From positions 5,145,213-5,209,212 of the forward strand of contig CM024172.1 in NCBI GenBank assembly GCA_013433145.1: DNA of 64,000 bases, written 5' to 3'. Each line of letters starts with the position of its first letter. Position 1 is the first letter of the stretch. This DNA comes from Ascaris suum (taxonomy: Eukaryota; Nematoda; Chromadorea; Rhabditida; Ascarididae). This document shows positions 1 through 13,300 of the stretch, piece after piece. The position numbers and the translations under genes are program-made. The notes under the pieces are model-generated. The model saw only the letters and a program-made list of their open reading frames with translations, was not told the DNA's origin and ran no database searches.

Positions 1-3000
1 GCAATTCGGAAGTGGCAGGCGAATCAAAAGGTTGCTAGTGTGATCCCTATTTCTGCGATGCTTCCAGAATGTCTTTTTAAGGGTACGTGCTTGGAACGAC
101 AATATTCCCAGCTCTGCAAGCTTGCTGAACGAACTCAATGATATTTACTATATGGTAATTAAAACACTGCATCATAATATCGCTTGCAATGTCTGTATTA
201 ATGATATAAGCAGATGAGCAGATGAATGACATTCGTTTTTTAACTTCTGAAGTGTTTCAGAATGGTAGGCGATCAGGTGAGGGATCACCATGTTACCGCG
301 TGAATAAGTACGCAAACTTGACTGACGAAATGATTAACGTGTCGGTCACTAGAGGAAGTTCCAAAAAATTTCTAGTTTCGGTTGGCAAGGCAATTAAGAT
401 CTATTCATCTGTCTCAGTGCTAATGCAGCAGGCACATAATCGATCAGCGAATACATAGACAAACGTACTTAACACAATTTTTCACGCACAGTAAATAATG
501 CAATGTTTTTGTAGCTCGTTGTCAGGGTAGTGGTGCTTATGACGCAGTAAATATGAGGTGCAGTTTGCGACATTCAAAAGTGCAGTTGCACGAATGACAC
601 TCATAATTTTTTTGATGAGGATGAGCAAAGTCTATCGTGGCTCGTGGCACCATAACAATGAACTACGAGAAATAAGGGAGGAGATACGGTGTTGTTTTTG
701 GCAGTCATACATATACAGTAACATTCATTTCCTACGTATTACCTTTCTTTTTCCATGTCGTCTGCTGAAACTGGGAGTAGATGGATAAACGGTCAATCGT
801 TTTTGATGATTTTTGAAGGAGTGAAGGCTATCTAATCGATGCGCAATCATGAGTTGGTCATAGTCGCCAGTAGAAACGAAAATAACAGGAAATTAAATGG
901 AACGCGTGGGACGGCAATTTTCTCGAGAAATAAAACAGATGAATATTTCGGAGTCATCGGAGAGAATATTATCAAGATAGAGTGGCATCACGTTTTGTTT
1001 GATATATTTGTGCATTACTGGATAGCATGAATGAAAATGCAGCGCAGTGACTTCAATCTTCTAATATCGTCAAAGATGATGCCGCATTAGGAACGACAGG
1101 CGGCATCTAAAGTCATCATTAATGGTCGTATTCCTAAGTATTTTTGGAGTATTTGGAGGCTCAATTAAAGACTGACTCGTTGACGGGCACACACTCTATG
1201 CGTTCTCTTTTTAGAAGCGTCTCAACGAGGAAATGTCGTTCTCATTAACTGGCTTATATCCCTGCTATTAGCACTATGAATTCTACTGTCTTATCCATCC
1301 AACAACTGTACACTCCCACACTATTGATAGGTTCTTCCAAAAACAGCAAAAGAAATTTCATACAGTGCAGTGGGGGATGGTTTTAGGATGCTGCCGCTCA
1401 CATGCATAACCGCTCTCTTTCGCTCTATTCGGGAGCTGTTTCAGCCTCTCACGAGTATGTTTCTTTGCAGCGGAAGACGCCAGTAATTGAGGGGTCCAAA
1501 TTCCCGTCGCAATTTGGAGGCCAAACTTGGAAAGGAAGGAAAAAGATTTATTTGCTGAATTAGCTATTATCAACAAAAAAACTATCATCGAAGAAATCCT
1601 GTTCCATATATTCACTGTCACAGGAAGCATGCAAAGACCAATTTCCCATCACTTAAAATGCTCATAATGTTTATTCTGATACGCTTGAGGAGGCACATAA
1701 AACAATAACATAATATTGGATGTTGGCAAAAATGGAAGTCATCATTTTCGTACATTTCATTGAACATGAGAGAATGAAGCGAGAAATGAGTAGCTTAGGC
1801 GAAGATTTTACTGATTGTTGCTTGTATGAAATTCAGAAAATACGGTTTTTTCAGATTGAAGAACAACTGTCATAGTAATGGGGAGTGTGTGGGAAATAAC
1901 AGGGTGAGATTAACGTATAATGGAGAAAAAAGATGTCGAGAAATTGGCACGAGTGATTGAGATTCCTTAGGTCATTACCAGGATTGCCTAGATGCAGATA
2001 CGCCACTGAGGAAAAGGCCCTCGATTTTCTTTTCTTAATTCAGCGATTAGGAGCGCTTTTTATCGCAAGATCGTTCTCTGGTGGTTCTCCTCCAGTCTAT
2101 CCCTCCTAGTCGTCCCATTCAAAGGAGGACTAATTAACTAAGTGGAAGGGTTTCATGAGAAATGGACAGAATAGTTATCGTTTTGATTTCACGAAGTGTG
2201 ATTTACATGTCCTGCATGGATATTTCAATGGAGGGGTGGGTGTTTCTGATGGTAATCCCCAATAGAAAGATATTTTTGCAGTTATGAATGTGACTAAGAA
2301 TAAGGGTGGTGAGGCAAACAGGTAAGGAGAAACATAGTTCCACGAGTGAAGTAATCAAAATGCTCTAAAGGCGGTTATATGAGAAGCGACATCAGAGGCG
2401 ACAAGCAGTAGTGGGGTGCGAGAGCGCGTGTGAGGGAGGGAGAGGCGGGCAAGTAGTAGCAGCTAACAGAGCCTTGTGTTTCTTTCTTTCGGTGCACCAT
2501 GTGGCAGAAGTAATATGCATAGGAAGGGGGAGGAGTGTGCCTCGTGTAAACTGCTGGTTGACAGAGGGTGCACGCCCTATGCACGGTGTGGTCTGGCAGC
2601 CAGAAAGAGCTATGTTGCTGCAGACATGATTGACGGGTGATGTTGTGCTCGTTGAACCCGTAAATGCAACCATTTCAGTGAACTTGGCTTCATGCTCATT
2701 ACTGATAATCGGCACAACATTTGATGAATGGGCTGTATGTGCGAATGCTTTCAACCTAAGCGACATATCTGACCGAGGTTGATGAATGCCACATAAAGAA
2801 ACAAGTGAAACATATTTCTTCGATCAAGTGAGTGTGAAGCTCAAGTAGAATTAAGGAAGATTTCTTAGTCGTTATAAACGAGTGAAATGAGCAGAAGAAA
2901 TTCTGAATTTGAAGATAATTCATTTTTGCATCTTCCTTTCATTCTTCTTCAAAATTATTTTCGATCTATGCAGAGGAAATAATCGATTTGATTGCCCTGG

Positions 3001-4880
3001 CGGAAAAGAATATTGATCAGTTTATCACTGAATCCTAAGGACATATTCACTTTCATAACGAGTCAGTTAAACTCACTGATGCTCAGAAATTTTCCTCGAA
3101 AGTACTCTTTGACAGATTAAAGACTGGTTCTTTTTGTGCATCTTTCTTTGCACACCGTCACAATTTGGTGTGCAATCCTTAATCGTCTCTCGCGTACTTG
3201 TGATTTTTTAACGTGATCGTGTACTTCTTCTAAGGAATACTGAATCTTCCTCTCCTTTTTGACAAGGATGTGCCTTTCATCTCTACTTTACAAAAAAAAC
3301 AGTCTACTGAACTTGGGCCTTCCACCCGTAATGAGTGTATTATGACCACTAGCGACTTCTTTGTGGACAAGTCTGGGAAAAATCATTTCTATCATGTGGG
3401 AAGTGCCAATTAAATGATTCAACAGCTATGCAGATGTCGATCGCAGGTTTGCAGTGCTGCAACGAGCATTAATGCAGAAGCAGTTCGCAGTGAGGCGAAA
3501 AGTGTTGGGAGATTGCCGCTTGCGTGCTGCGTGATGTGCGGGGAGCTGAATTTGGAGGGGCATTGAGTAGTGAAGCACTACTCTTCCGGTCGATGCTCTT
3601 TCGCTACCCTCTACTGACCACTCTCTGAAGACATCGTCAATTACGTGGTGCGCACTATGCATTGCATTCAAAACATGCGTACACTTGTATGGTCAGTACG
3701 AAGGGGTTGAAGGTCTATATAGCGAGAGAGTGAGGAAGAGGTGTCGTTAGGTGAGTTGCCGGTAACATGGAAGTCGTTTCTTCGAGCGCTCGGACGTGAT
3801 CGGCAGTATTGTTGTGCAGTGAATGCCTGTCGATCAGAGAGGGGATGTGTTAAGTGTCAGTAATGCATAGTTGAAAGTACACATTATTCATCGTTGAAGC
3901 ACTTGGATTCAGTTTTGGAAACAACGCCGCAGATATTCAGCTCTATAAAGCCGAATATGTGGTAACTTCTGTTTAGCAATAGGGGGCTGCCATCGTCCTT
4001 GCACGATAACCGTACAATCCGACTACGGCTTCCGGAAGTGATAATTTTTCAGTGAGCGAACGGGCCCAATTTTCCTTTCTTTTTCTTTGGGAGGTAGAAG
4101 AAGGAACCAAAAACATATTTTTGGCTGCAGAAAGAAAGAGTCAGTGTTTCTCTGGTTTATTGAATTAATGACTTTTATATGTTCGTTGATTTCATTATAC
4201 GCTGTCATCGAACAGCTTACTTTCATTCATCCAAAAATCAGCCTCAAATTATTTGCCTCGAATAAGTCCTTGGTTGTGGGACTATAGGAGAGTTTTTTCG
4301 CGCATCTTATTTGAGATGGTCATTTTATAAGAAAGTCTGTGAGCATTTTTTGTTAGAATTGCCTTTCGCTAATATAGTAAAAAACCAACATAGAAGATAT
4401 ATTCAGCGTTTTAAGCGTATTTGAGATGTATTCATTCATATTTCATACCATTTGATAAAAAATTGTTTTATTTACTTGCAAGAATGCTCTTTCTTAGGTG
4501 AGCATTTACTAAATATAACAAAGAAACAAAGGAATCCTGCGATATAATGCATAAAACAGCCACTAAATAACCGAATCGATTCAAAGAGTACAATATTGAA
4601 GTTGTTTTGCAAAAAAAACAGCTTACCGTCTTTGACGTTTTCGTCCATATTGTCGGAATAGGCTGATGTTATTGACTTTGATGAGCCATTTAACGTCTGT
4701 CAATAAGGTAATTATTTGTATTGCAATAGCAGTTATTAGGTTGCCTTGTTTGCGAGCAGAGTCGTCGTATTGTGCTGCAAGCGATCGCCGTTGCGTTTTG
4801 GGATCGTTAATTGAATCGTGAGGCACTTGAGTGCTTCAAAATGAGTTGTGCAGCGATCGAGAAGCAATAAAGACGGAAGA
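1..4880. other. No gene recognised (left flank)
   Basis: Several short open frames of 60-125 codons occur on both strands. None resembles a known family, and none is bounded by convincing splice signals that would join it to a neighbour. The stretch around 2400-2770 and 3430-3900 is less AT-rich than its surroundings and could be regulatory or old repeat DNA, but nothing specific can be supported. Non-coding or 5' untranslated exons of the nischarin-like gene downstream could lie here unseen. Confidence 0.5.
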
Positions 4881-4993
4881 GAGGCAACGGAGAAGAATGC
4901 GACACTCGGTTCGGGAACCAACGTGGGAATCGAGCCAGAGAAGCGACAAATACGGACCGCACGGCAATATGCTTACCCGATAAAGGAAACGCT

Positions 4994-5164
4994 ATGTTGA
5001 CTGCACTGCTGCTTACGCGGGGAATCGCGGCCGCCGGCCGACGCGTGCTGCACACTTCGGATTGCAGACGTAGTACTCACTCTCTCAGCATGCCATCTTG
5101 GCAGCCAACCATGGCTATACATTTTATTAAGCCTCTTGATGACCATCAGCTTTGGAGACTCGAG
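4994..5164 (+). other. Possible first coding exon in CpG-rich block
   Basis: An ATG at 4994 opens a frame beginning MLTALLLTRGIAAAGRRVLH. It is rich in Leu, Ala and Arg without acids, like a mitochondrial targeting or signal-anchor sequence. The frame runs in phase to a possible donor (GAG|GTGATA) at 5164. The DNA from about 4890 to 5060 is unusually CpG-rich (GCGGGGAATCGCGGCCGCC), unlike the surrounding AT-rich sequence, as seen at some promoters or first exons. No downstream exon could be joined with confidence and the protein was not recognised. It may be chance, a separate small gene, or the 5' end of a transcript continuing to the right. Confidence 0.2.
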
Positions 5165-5264
5165 GTGATAGTGTTCGACAAATACGGTGGGATTAGGACA
5201 TCACTGGATCGTCTGCAATCACTTTGCGCTGCATTGGACGCGTCCACTACCTCTCGCCAATGTA

Positions 5265-5266
<2 letters not shown>

Positions 5267-5340
<74 letters not shown>
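5267..5340. repeat. (TA)n microsatellite, about 74 bp
   Basis: An uninterrupted dinucleotide AT/TA tract of about 37 units. A second tract of nearly the same length lies at 10269-10340. The open frames across it (runs of IYIYIY) are artefacts of the repeat and not protein. Confidence 0.98.
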
Positions 5341-5343
<3 letters not shown>

Positions 5344-8164
5344 AGAAATGAAGTGTATCGGTTATGCAATGAAGCAAGGTATTGCAAACGGTGCAGTTTT
5401 CAGCTTTTTTTCTGTTTACCACTATTCTGATGCATATCTAAATTGTTTCATGTTAGTAGTGAGTGGAAATACTGTGCACGATGCAACAAGTCAAATATTT
5501 GTGTATTGGAGAAGGTATTGTTTTTGCGCATTCCTGACAGGTCTTTTCTCGGTCTCTGTTTATAATACCTCCACAACAGCGTCAATGAATAAAGTATTTT
5601 CACCTTTCATGCAGTTTTGCCACGGAGAGTGCTGTGCATAATTGCAGCAATTATCTCACTGGTGAGTGGGAATTATTGCTAATGAAATATTAACTAAAGC
5701 GAGTGAGTGATGCTGACTGACCTAGACATACGAAATGATCACTCTTGATTGGGCAGCAGAGTGACAGATGCACTATTTTAGGTACCTTTTTCTGATTGTG
5801 CATTAAAAAGCGTTCCACACAAATTGAGGGGCAACTTTTTTCATGAGCGTTTTCCTCATCCGGTTTTATGGCCTTTTGATTGAATTCATCCGTAAATGGG
5901 TGCTGATCGATTTTTCAGTCAATCGTATATTCTAGCAGTAATACATTCTGCAAAGTGGCAAGTGAATCGAACTATCGCATAGGTCGTGAGGGAGCATTAT
6001 TTTGGCTATTAGATTGCCTCTATTTAAATTCATAGTCATTAGGTTGTTTTCCGCTTATATCTTCGCTCACGGTGGTCGCGAAAAATCGTAAATGAAAGAC
6101 GGGTACGTTAAGCATAATTGTTTGCAGTTATCAAGCTGCAAACAAGGGAAAGCATAATTCTTTAAATTTGCTGACAGTAATGCAGTTATCGAAAAAGAGT
6201 TCCTTACGACAATGCAAACAATTTGCTTTAATAAGCAAGCAGCGCTGAAAACCTCAGCGGTTGTTGCTTTTTATTAATTATTCTACTCTATAAAAAGTGA
6301 ATGAGAAGAAGTGGTAGCAGAATAAATAAAGGAATAAACCATGCCATCTAGGATTGATGACTTTATTCGCGAGCAAATGTCACATGAAGCAATGGTCGGT
6401 TATTCCTTGGAAACATATCAGCACAACTGTGCCGCGCAATGTAACAGTAAAATATTTGTTAGGAAAGCAGATGGGAAGTGGGCATTTGTTGATGCTTTGG
6501 CGCATTGCAAGTAATCGCAGGTTAAAGATCACTGCCGGACTCACACCTTACGTAATTTGGCATCTCATAAATAACCATCGGACGGTGCGCTTGCAAGTGG
6601 TGTCACGCCGCCCGCTTCGAAGAGTGTAAACTCGCAGATGTGACTTGCAGCTGCCACTAGCAGCGTTGTATATTTGTTTCATTTTGGTGCGGCGCTTTAA
6701 TTTATTGTTTTTGCGAAAATGGGTTAATGTAAGATACCTTTTAGGCAAATTTTTTGCAGCACTACGGAACTGTTAAGCCAAGTTGTTTTATCTCTATTAT
6801 GGTGTGGAATAGGATCTGTTTGAGTAAATTGTGAGTTGTTTGCAGAAAGTTGAGAAAGTATTGCCTGAAGATCATCTCATAGACGGTGCTATCTGGAGGA
6901 AAGTCGATTATGCGGTCTTTTGGCGTTTATGTTTCTTTATTTGAATATGGGTCAGTGCAAACGGGATCTTTTGTGTATCAGTTTGAGGAGGGGACATTTA
7001 TATGTAGCGTTCGAATGTAAAAAATCTTCAACTCGTATCAAACATTCGTTGAAAGAGCGACGAAGATGTATTGGCAGCCATAATGATGTAGATTGATGCG
7101 TTTGCGAGGCATATGTGATTAGCGAGATTTATAGAAGTTGTTGTTGGAGTGCATTGGGCAACGCATTAGTATAACGGGTCGTATAAATGTAATGGACACG
7201 TTGTATCACTCGGAGAGGATTGCCTGAACTAGAGGAAGGCAGTCTCGATTGAACGTAATTATAGTTGCTCGCTGGGCAGCGAGCAACACAGATTATTCGA
7301 ATTGAGCGCAGCACTCGTGATGAGCTACTCCAAATATGGCTGCAGCATAGCTACTGTGTTGTGTAAATCCCCTCTCCTTCGTGCGTTTCCACTACCACTC
7401 TTAAAAACTGTTTTTGGATCAAGGGTAATAAGTGGAAGGTTTTCGATTGCTATTTATTTCGTGAACATAACTGATGATGCGTTGTGCTTGGTCACGGGCT
7501 GAAGTAACACCTTCGAAGATTTTTTGAAGAAGAACTGGCAATAAATAAGTGTTATTAAGACTGGCAGATTGAAAGACCTGCTTTAGAGAGTAGCGGAGGG
7601 GCAGCGAAAGATGTGCATTACGTTATGGCATTTTGACGGATAAAAATGGCACCGTTTAAAAGGGAATAGATTTATGGTTGGTGCAAGCACTAATCACTAA
7701 ACATAAGTAGAGTTGAGCAAGAATCGAATAACTTTGCTCTTAGTAAACGGACGTTTATAATGCATTAAGTGTTAGCTAACTGTGAAAGATTAATTGCGTT
7801 GTGTTTTTTTCCGCTCACTGCATTTCTTTTCTCAAGAGGAAAACGTTTCAGATGCTATATTCTTCTCAAGTTAAGTTGTTAGTTTTTTGGGAGCGGTAGG
7901 CGTGTTCGGTGAATGCTTATCAGCCTTTTGTTAAAGCTGTTGAATGATGCTGATCGATAATATTACAATTGCAACCATAGATCCTAATTCGTTTGCTTAC
8001 GCTCTCTAGAGAAATGACACCCGACCGTTGATAGTACCACTAAGCTGTTCAAGTTTTGAAGTGTTATACTCTGTTACAGATTTTTATGCACTTCCTTATT
8101 AAGCAATCTTCAAAATGCAGTGTGGTCGTACTTGATAGTTTCGTTTTATTGAAACTGCTTTTAG
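5341..8164. other. No confident gene; possible nischarin 5' region
   Basis: The exon at 8165 starts in phase 0 in the middle of the nischarin family alignment. Upstream coding exons, including any PX domain, should therefore lie in or beyond this stretch. I searched by eye for the PX signature (Arg-Tyr-Ser-Asp-Phe and the following Leu-Pro-Pro-Lys) on the + strand and did not find it. One short protein-like ORF at 6341-6514 is listed separately. The remainder shows only short unremarkable frames. Confidence 0.4.
6341..6514 (+). other. Short unassigned ORF, 57 codons
   Basis: An ATG-initiated frame starting MPSRIDDFIREQMSHEAMVG and containing HNCAAQCNSKIFVRKADGKW. Composition looks protein-like, with balanced charges and two closely spaced cysteines. 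It ends at TAA after HCK. The same frame stays open after that stop for 19 codons to a second TAA and then about 20 more codons, so either the sequence is decayed coding DNA or a donor (TGCAA|GTAATC) ends an exon just before the first stop. I do not recognise the protein, and its phase does not fit the exon candidate at 4994-5164. Confidence 0.25.
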
Positions 8165-10266
8165 GAAGTGCATTCAATCGTTGAAGATCTCTCAGTGCGT
8201 TTGGGTAATCTTGGTGACAAATGGCTGCACGCATCGGCAAGCAAACCAAAGTATTTCGAGTTCACGCCTATCGAGTTACATGCCATAACAGAACGGATGA
8301 AGCTGGCTGAGCCGACTGCAAACGGTTTTACGTTGCAACCTTTTTGGCTGTTCCTTTTTCTAAAACTGTCTGAGACGAGGATTAGTTAACTTAATGACAT
8401 CTACCACTGGGGGGGGGGGGGGGGGTGGTGGGGTGGTGCTGAACAAGTTTTCTTTTTGTAGAGCTCTCGGCAGTTAGAGTAAGATTGAAAAAATAGATTG
8501 GTTCCTGAAAAGTTGACAAGACAAATGAAGGCAGTGATTTCTGTTATCGAGATGGAATGGAGAGAAAAAAATGAGGCCAAAGATCCTTATAGTGACGTAT
8601 AATTGCACTAGTTTCTAGTGTGGCCAAAGCAGAGGTAAGGCTATGTTCGTTGCGCTGAAAAATAATCGCTCCAGAATTTGCGACGTTGAGTTCCATTCAG
8701 AGCAGAGCTTCGAGGGGGCGGCTCTCTTGCATACTTGCAGCGCTCGTTATTGGCCCTCTCTCCCAAACGTTTCCTGAAATTTAGAAATCGCAATGAATCC
8801 CCTCTCGTTTTTAATTATTATGGAGGTAATTTAGCAAGCACATGCGCTTTATTTAAAAAATATTTTGGAGTTGCAAAAATTTATTCCGGTAGGAGCAGAA
8901 ATAAGGTATCCTTAGATATGTATGCGTCCTGAAAATCTCGGGGCATTGCAAGGTTAGTTTGCCAGATAGCGATCTATGCGACAGTAGTTCCTTTCAACTT
9001 TTGTAGTACTTTGTGAAATTCGTTCTCTGCGAAGACGAGCGAACAAGTGGCATGTAAAGAAGAGACCACTCTAGTTGAGGGGAAATGAATTATTGTTTCA
9101 TTTTCAGTGGGAAATGAGCTGCTCTGCCGAAATGGTTTTCTTTTAATAAAGCGAGGTTGATTTGTAAACAAAATCGGCTTATCTCGTCCTTACGATCCTT
9201 TTATTTAATTCAGAGGCGCAATCCATAACGAAATTAAATCGCAACACAAATGCCTGCGCCGTATTGATACAACGCTGCACCATCAGAGTATTCTGACTTA
9301 GGCTGCTTGCATTAAGTGCACCGAAACGATAACATTGGCAACAATAAGTGATGATGTCATATATCTGTTCAGGTGACGTGCACGCGGATGTGGCGAATTA
9401 TGTGGAATTTCTTCACCGAGTACATAATATCAAAGTACGGGGTATGCGTGGATATGTTGGCACATCGAATATCGTTTGGAATTCCTTGCCCTTTAGTCTG
9501 CAATTATGTAAAAATCTCTTAGCGTTATGGGTGAGTGCTATCTCTATTTGCAGTTTTCGATTCGTTTTCGGTCAGCTGTTGCAACAAAACGTGAGAGGTT
9601 TACTATTATTCAGTTAGATCGAACACCCAAGATGCGAACGAATACAAAGGTTTGTCGGGGATATCGTTGCGGTGCAATGAAACAACAAGCATTGGTCCAT
9701 AAAACAAATAATTTCAATATTGAGGCTTGCAGAGGGTGCTGCCTCGTCTATAGCGCAATTCACTGCATCCAGTTGCAAGTAACCAACTGTTTTTCTACTC
9801 TTACATAGGAATAGTTGATGACGCATAAGTTGCACATGAGAAAGGTGTAAAATCTGGTGCATCCGGTATAATTTAATAAGAGGAGTTAAAAGAACACGAA
9901 GATATGAGGGAAAGTTGATTTCAAAATATGCGTTCAGAAGAGATATTCCCTTCTTTTAAAGGTATCTGTTCAAAGATGGTGTCTCTGTTGCATTATTGCA
10001 CTGTCCCACTGGCGTCTTTGTAGTTTTATTTCCTGCTAGGTTTTTTTTTTCTTTTTTTCTTTTTTTAAAGGAAGATATGCGAGCGCGCATTGTGCGACGA
10101 AGACTTCTTCAGTTTTTGGTTCCGTTTCCATCATGAGACCACAACTGGGGTGACACCAAACATTATCCTTGCTCGCGTAATTTACACTATTTCACAGTTT
10201 CGCATCCGTGTGATTCTCTTTGCCGATGGGCTGATACTTGGAGGCATTTGAGGCATACATTTTCAC

Positions 10267-10343
<77 letters not shown>

Positions 10344-13300
10344 AGTTACTCATTTGAAAGTGATTAAATCTGTGGCATTGTTAGTCGAGGTTTCGAGAAC
10401 TTGCAATACGTGCGCATGAACCTCACTGTGCTCTGAGCGGCATATCTAAATCATTAGCACATAAGTTACTTTCCACTATTAATTACTCTTTGTAACAATT
10501 TTGTTTGTTGAGCCGCTTGATTGTAACCCTGCAGCAGCTCGAGTGTGATAGTGGACAATGGCCATTGTTGTGAAATGCTCGTGTGGAGTCGCTTTGGTAC
10601 CGCGAGTAGGCTATATAAGGACTGCCAGTGCCCACTCGTTGTTGTTGGTACTGTTCTTTGGGCTGTTGGTTTGTGCGGTTGTGGTGCGTTGTGTTCATTG
10701 TTACTGTTCGTCGCTGTTATTAGAATAAAAGTGTATCACCCATGTTACATGGGCCCCATGTAACGACCCGAACTCCTTTCGGGCCACCGGTTTTTACTGA
10801 GCACCCTGCGCACAACACACTTTTATTAGATACACATACGGCTATCGAGTTTATTGTTACAGGTGTGTGATTTCGATGTGCGGATGATAAATGGTCTGCA
10901 TACTATCAGGAAAACTTGTAGGCGGCTTGTTGTACATTATTCGATGACGAAAATTTCGGTAAGGATTTTTGCAAGTGTGAATCGCAGCATTCGATGGCTC
11001 ATCCGTCACTCGTTTATTTAAACTTCACAACAACTGCAATCATTTTAGCGATGTTTTGTGCGAATATTTTGGGTTTTCTTATCATCAATGCTTGATCGAT
11101 AACTTGAAAGTACTGAATTTGTTCGCTTTTGGGGTTGTGCCGTGTTGAATTTCGATGCTGTTCGTTTTTCCAATTGGGGTTCAATTTGAAGTCAGTTTGT
11201 TTGTGGCCAAGTCAGGAGTGAGCTTGCACAACTCATTCCTACTTAGTCCTGTTCGATTACTCAGTAAGTATTTCATTTTTCATTGGTCGTTTTTGCCGTT
11301 TCTTTTCTCTTTGATATTCTCCCTCTGATGTCTCCTCGATCCCCTCAGCACTCCTTTCCTTCGTTTTAATCTTGCTTACAAGGGTTTTTCACCAAAAAAC
11401 GCTGCTTGGAAGTTTATCTTTCTGAATAGATCATGAAATCGCTCTCTATAGTCATCTTTAATCTTTTGTTGCTACTTGTTTTATAAATATGGGTTGATGC
11501 ACCCCTCGCCTGGGAGAAGAACTGTCAGGTGTCACATTCAACGACAACATATCGATGGTTAGTTGGATGGCCTGGCTGATGTTTTGCGCAAATGGTCTTT
11601 GAATTTCGTACGAGGGTTTACCTTTTGATAATGCATAATGAGATGACAGATTATATTCTGCCCAAGTTTGTTTTGCATCTGTTACATCTTGATGTGCGCG
11701 TATATATCACTTGCTAATATCTGCATTATGAATGGATTTTTAAGGATTTATTAATCAGAAGCGAAAGTGGAGTCCCACTGGAAAATTTAGAGAGGTGGTC
11801 TTGTTTGGAGGATGCCGACTTCTCATTTAACCAATTGGAGCAGATTGATGAGTCCGTGGTAAGCTCTTTGTATAACCGTTCCATATTCCCGCTTAGTCGC
11901 ATTTATTTGCCGTTAATTTCTGTGGAGAAGTGTCTCCGAAGTAGCATTTGTCAAAAGTATCGTTGTTGATGGAAAATGGCTCAATTCATAATAACCAAAT
12001 CAATCTGCAAAGAAGAGATTTGGGAGACGGAGAGGGGGAGTTCTGTTATTATGCTCAGCATTTCACAGCGAACGTTTCATTTCCCATAGCTGTGCTGTTT
12101 GTTTCTTTATTGACAATCAAGAAACAATTTACCTGTATGGGACTCCCCTGCGTCCTTCTATTGAGGTATATTGGCTGATTCATGGAATCGCTTTTAACCC
12201 TGATTTTTGGGAATGGAGAACACAACTGTCCTGTGATTATTTCACATTTTTGTTTGCATTCCTCACCAGCCATTCGTGACGATGTGCATGCCGCGTTGAA
12301 TAGCCTCTTTTGGTCTTTCTGGGCCAGCAAAGTCCATTGCCATTCGGCAACCGGACAATCCGGATGGTTTGAAGCTGTTTAGATAGATTTAGACAGTCAT
12401 TGCCAAGGATGAATAATTAAATAGGAAGTTGTGGAAAAACTTATCGTTCCTATAGCCTAAGTCATCGGAGTTCACTAATGGGTAATGAGCTTGAAAAGAA
12501 ACAAGCTACTTTGTTCTCGGTCATGAATGATTCCGTTGTTGCCGTATTATCCTAGAATGAAGTGGGCACAGGCCATGAAGATGAACAGAATTTGTTTTGC
12601 AGGGGTTATTGGAGCCAATAGTAAGGATGGATCTCTCGCACAACAATTTGACAGACATCGGAAAGCACCTGCAGCATCTCTCTTCTTTATGCGAACTTGA
12701 TCTGTCACATAACGGTATCGAACATTTAGACGATTGGCACATTAAGCTGGGCAACGTGAAACGTCTACGTCTCGCTGGGAACTGCATACGATCTTTGGAA
12801 GGTTATCATTGCAGTCGACTTGTGGTTTGGATGGTACAACCGTAGTAAATAGTGATCTAGTTTTTTGCATGGGTACGGGTGAAGAGAGGTTCATGCCCGA
12901 ATATTTTCAAAAAGAACTGGAGCATGTTTCACCCACCGTTTTAGCCTGATCCCTTCATGTGACGCTATGATGAGTTGTCTGGTGCATTTCTGCGACTTTT
13001 CATTCGTATCATTATTTTTCGTGACTGATAGTTGCACTATTTAGAAATTTTAATTGCTTCATTTTGGAGTTTTCGGATTGAATTGTTTCACCTTACTTAC
13101 AGGTCTTGCGAAGTTATACTCGTTAGAATTTCTTGATCTAACCGATAATGCGATCTCAACACCAGAAGATGTGGCTGCTGTGGGAGGCTTGCCATGTTTG
13201 GAGCACATCATTCTGCGTGGGAATCCAGTTCGTCAAGTGGTTGAATATAGGACAAAAGTGCTTGAATCGTTCGGCGAGAGAGCCGCCGAAGTAAGCTTTT

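Noticed and set aside
2392..2766. 124-codon minus-strand frame
   Set aside because: No family resemblance and no splice or start context. Low-complexity Pro/Thr/His-rich content suggests chance in a stop-poor GC-richer patch.
5219..5422. Open frames with long IYIYIY runs around the TA repeats
   Set aside because: They are a translation artefact of the dinucleotide microsatellite.
9554..9649. Extra nischarin exon in phase with a donor at 9530
   Set aside because: It would need a 23-nt intron. Reading straight through to a donor at 9590 keeps phase and fits the family better.
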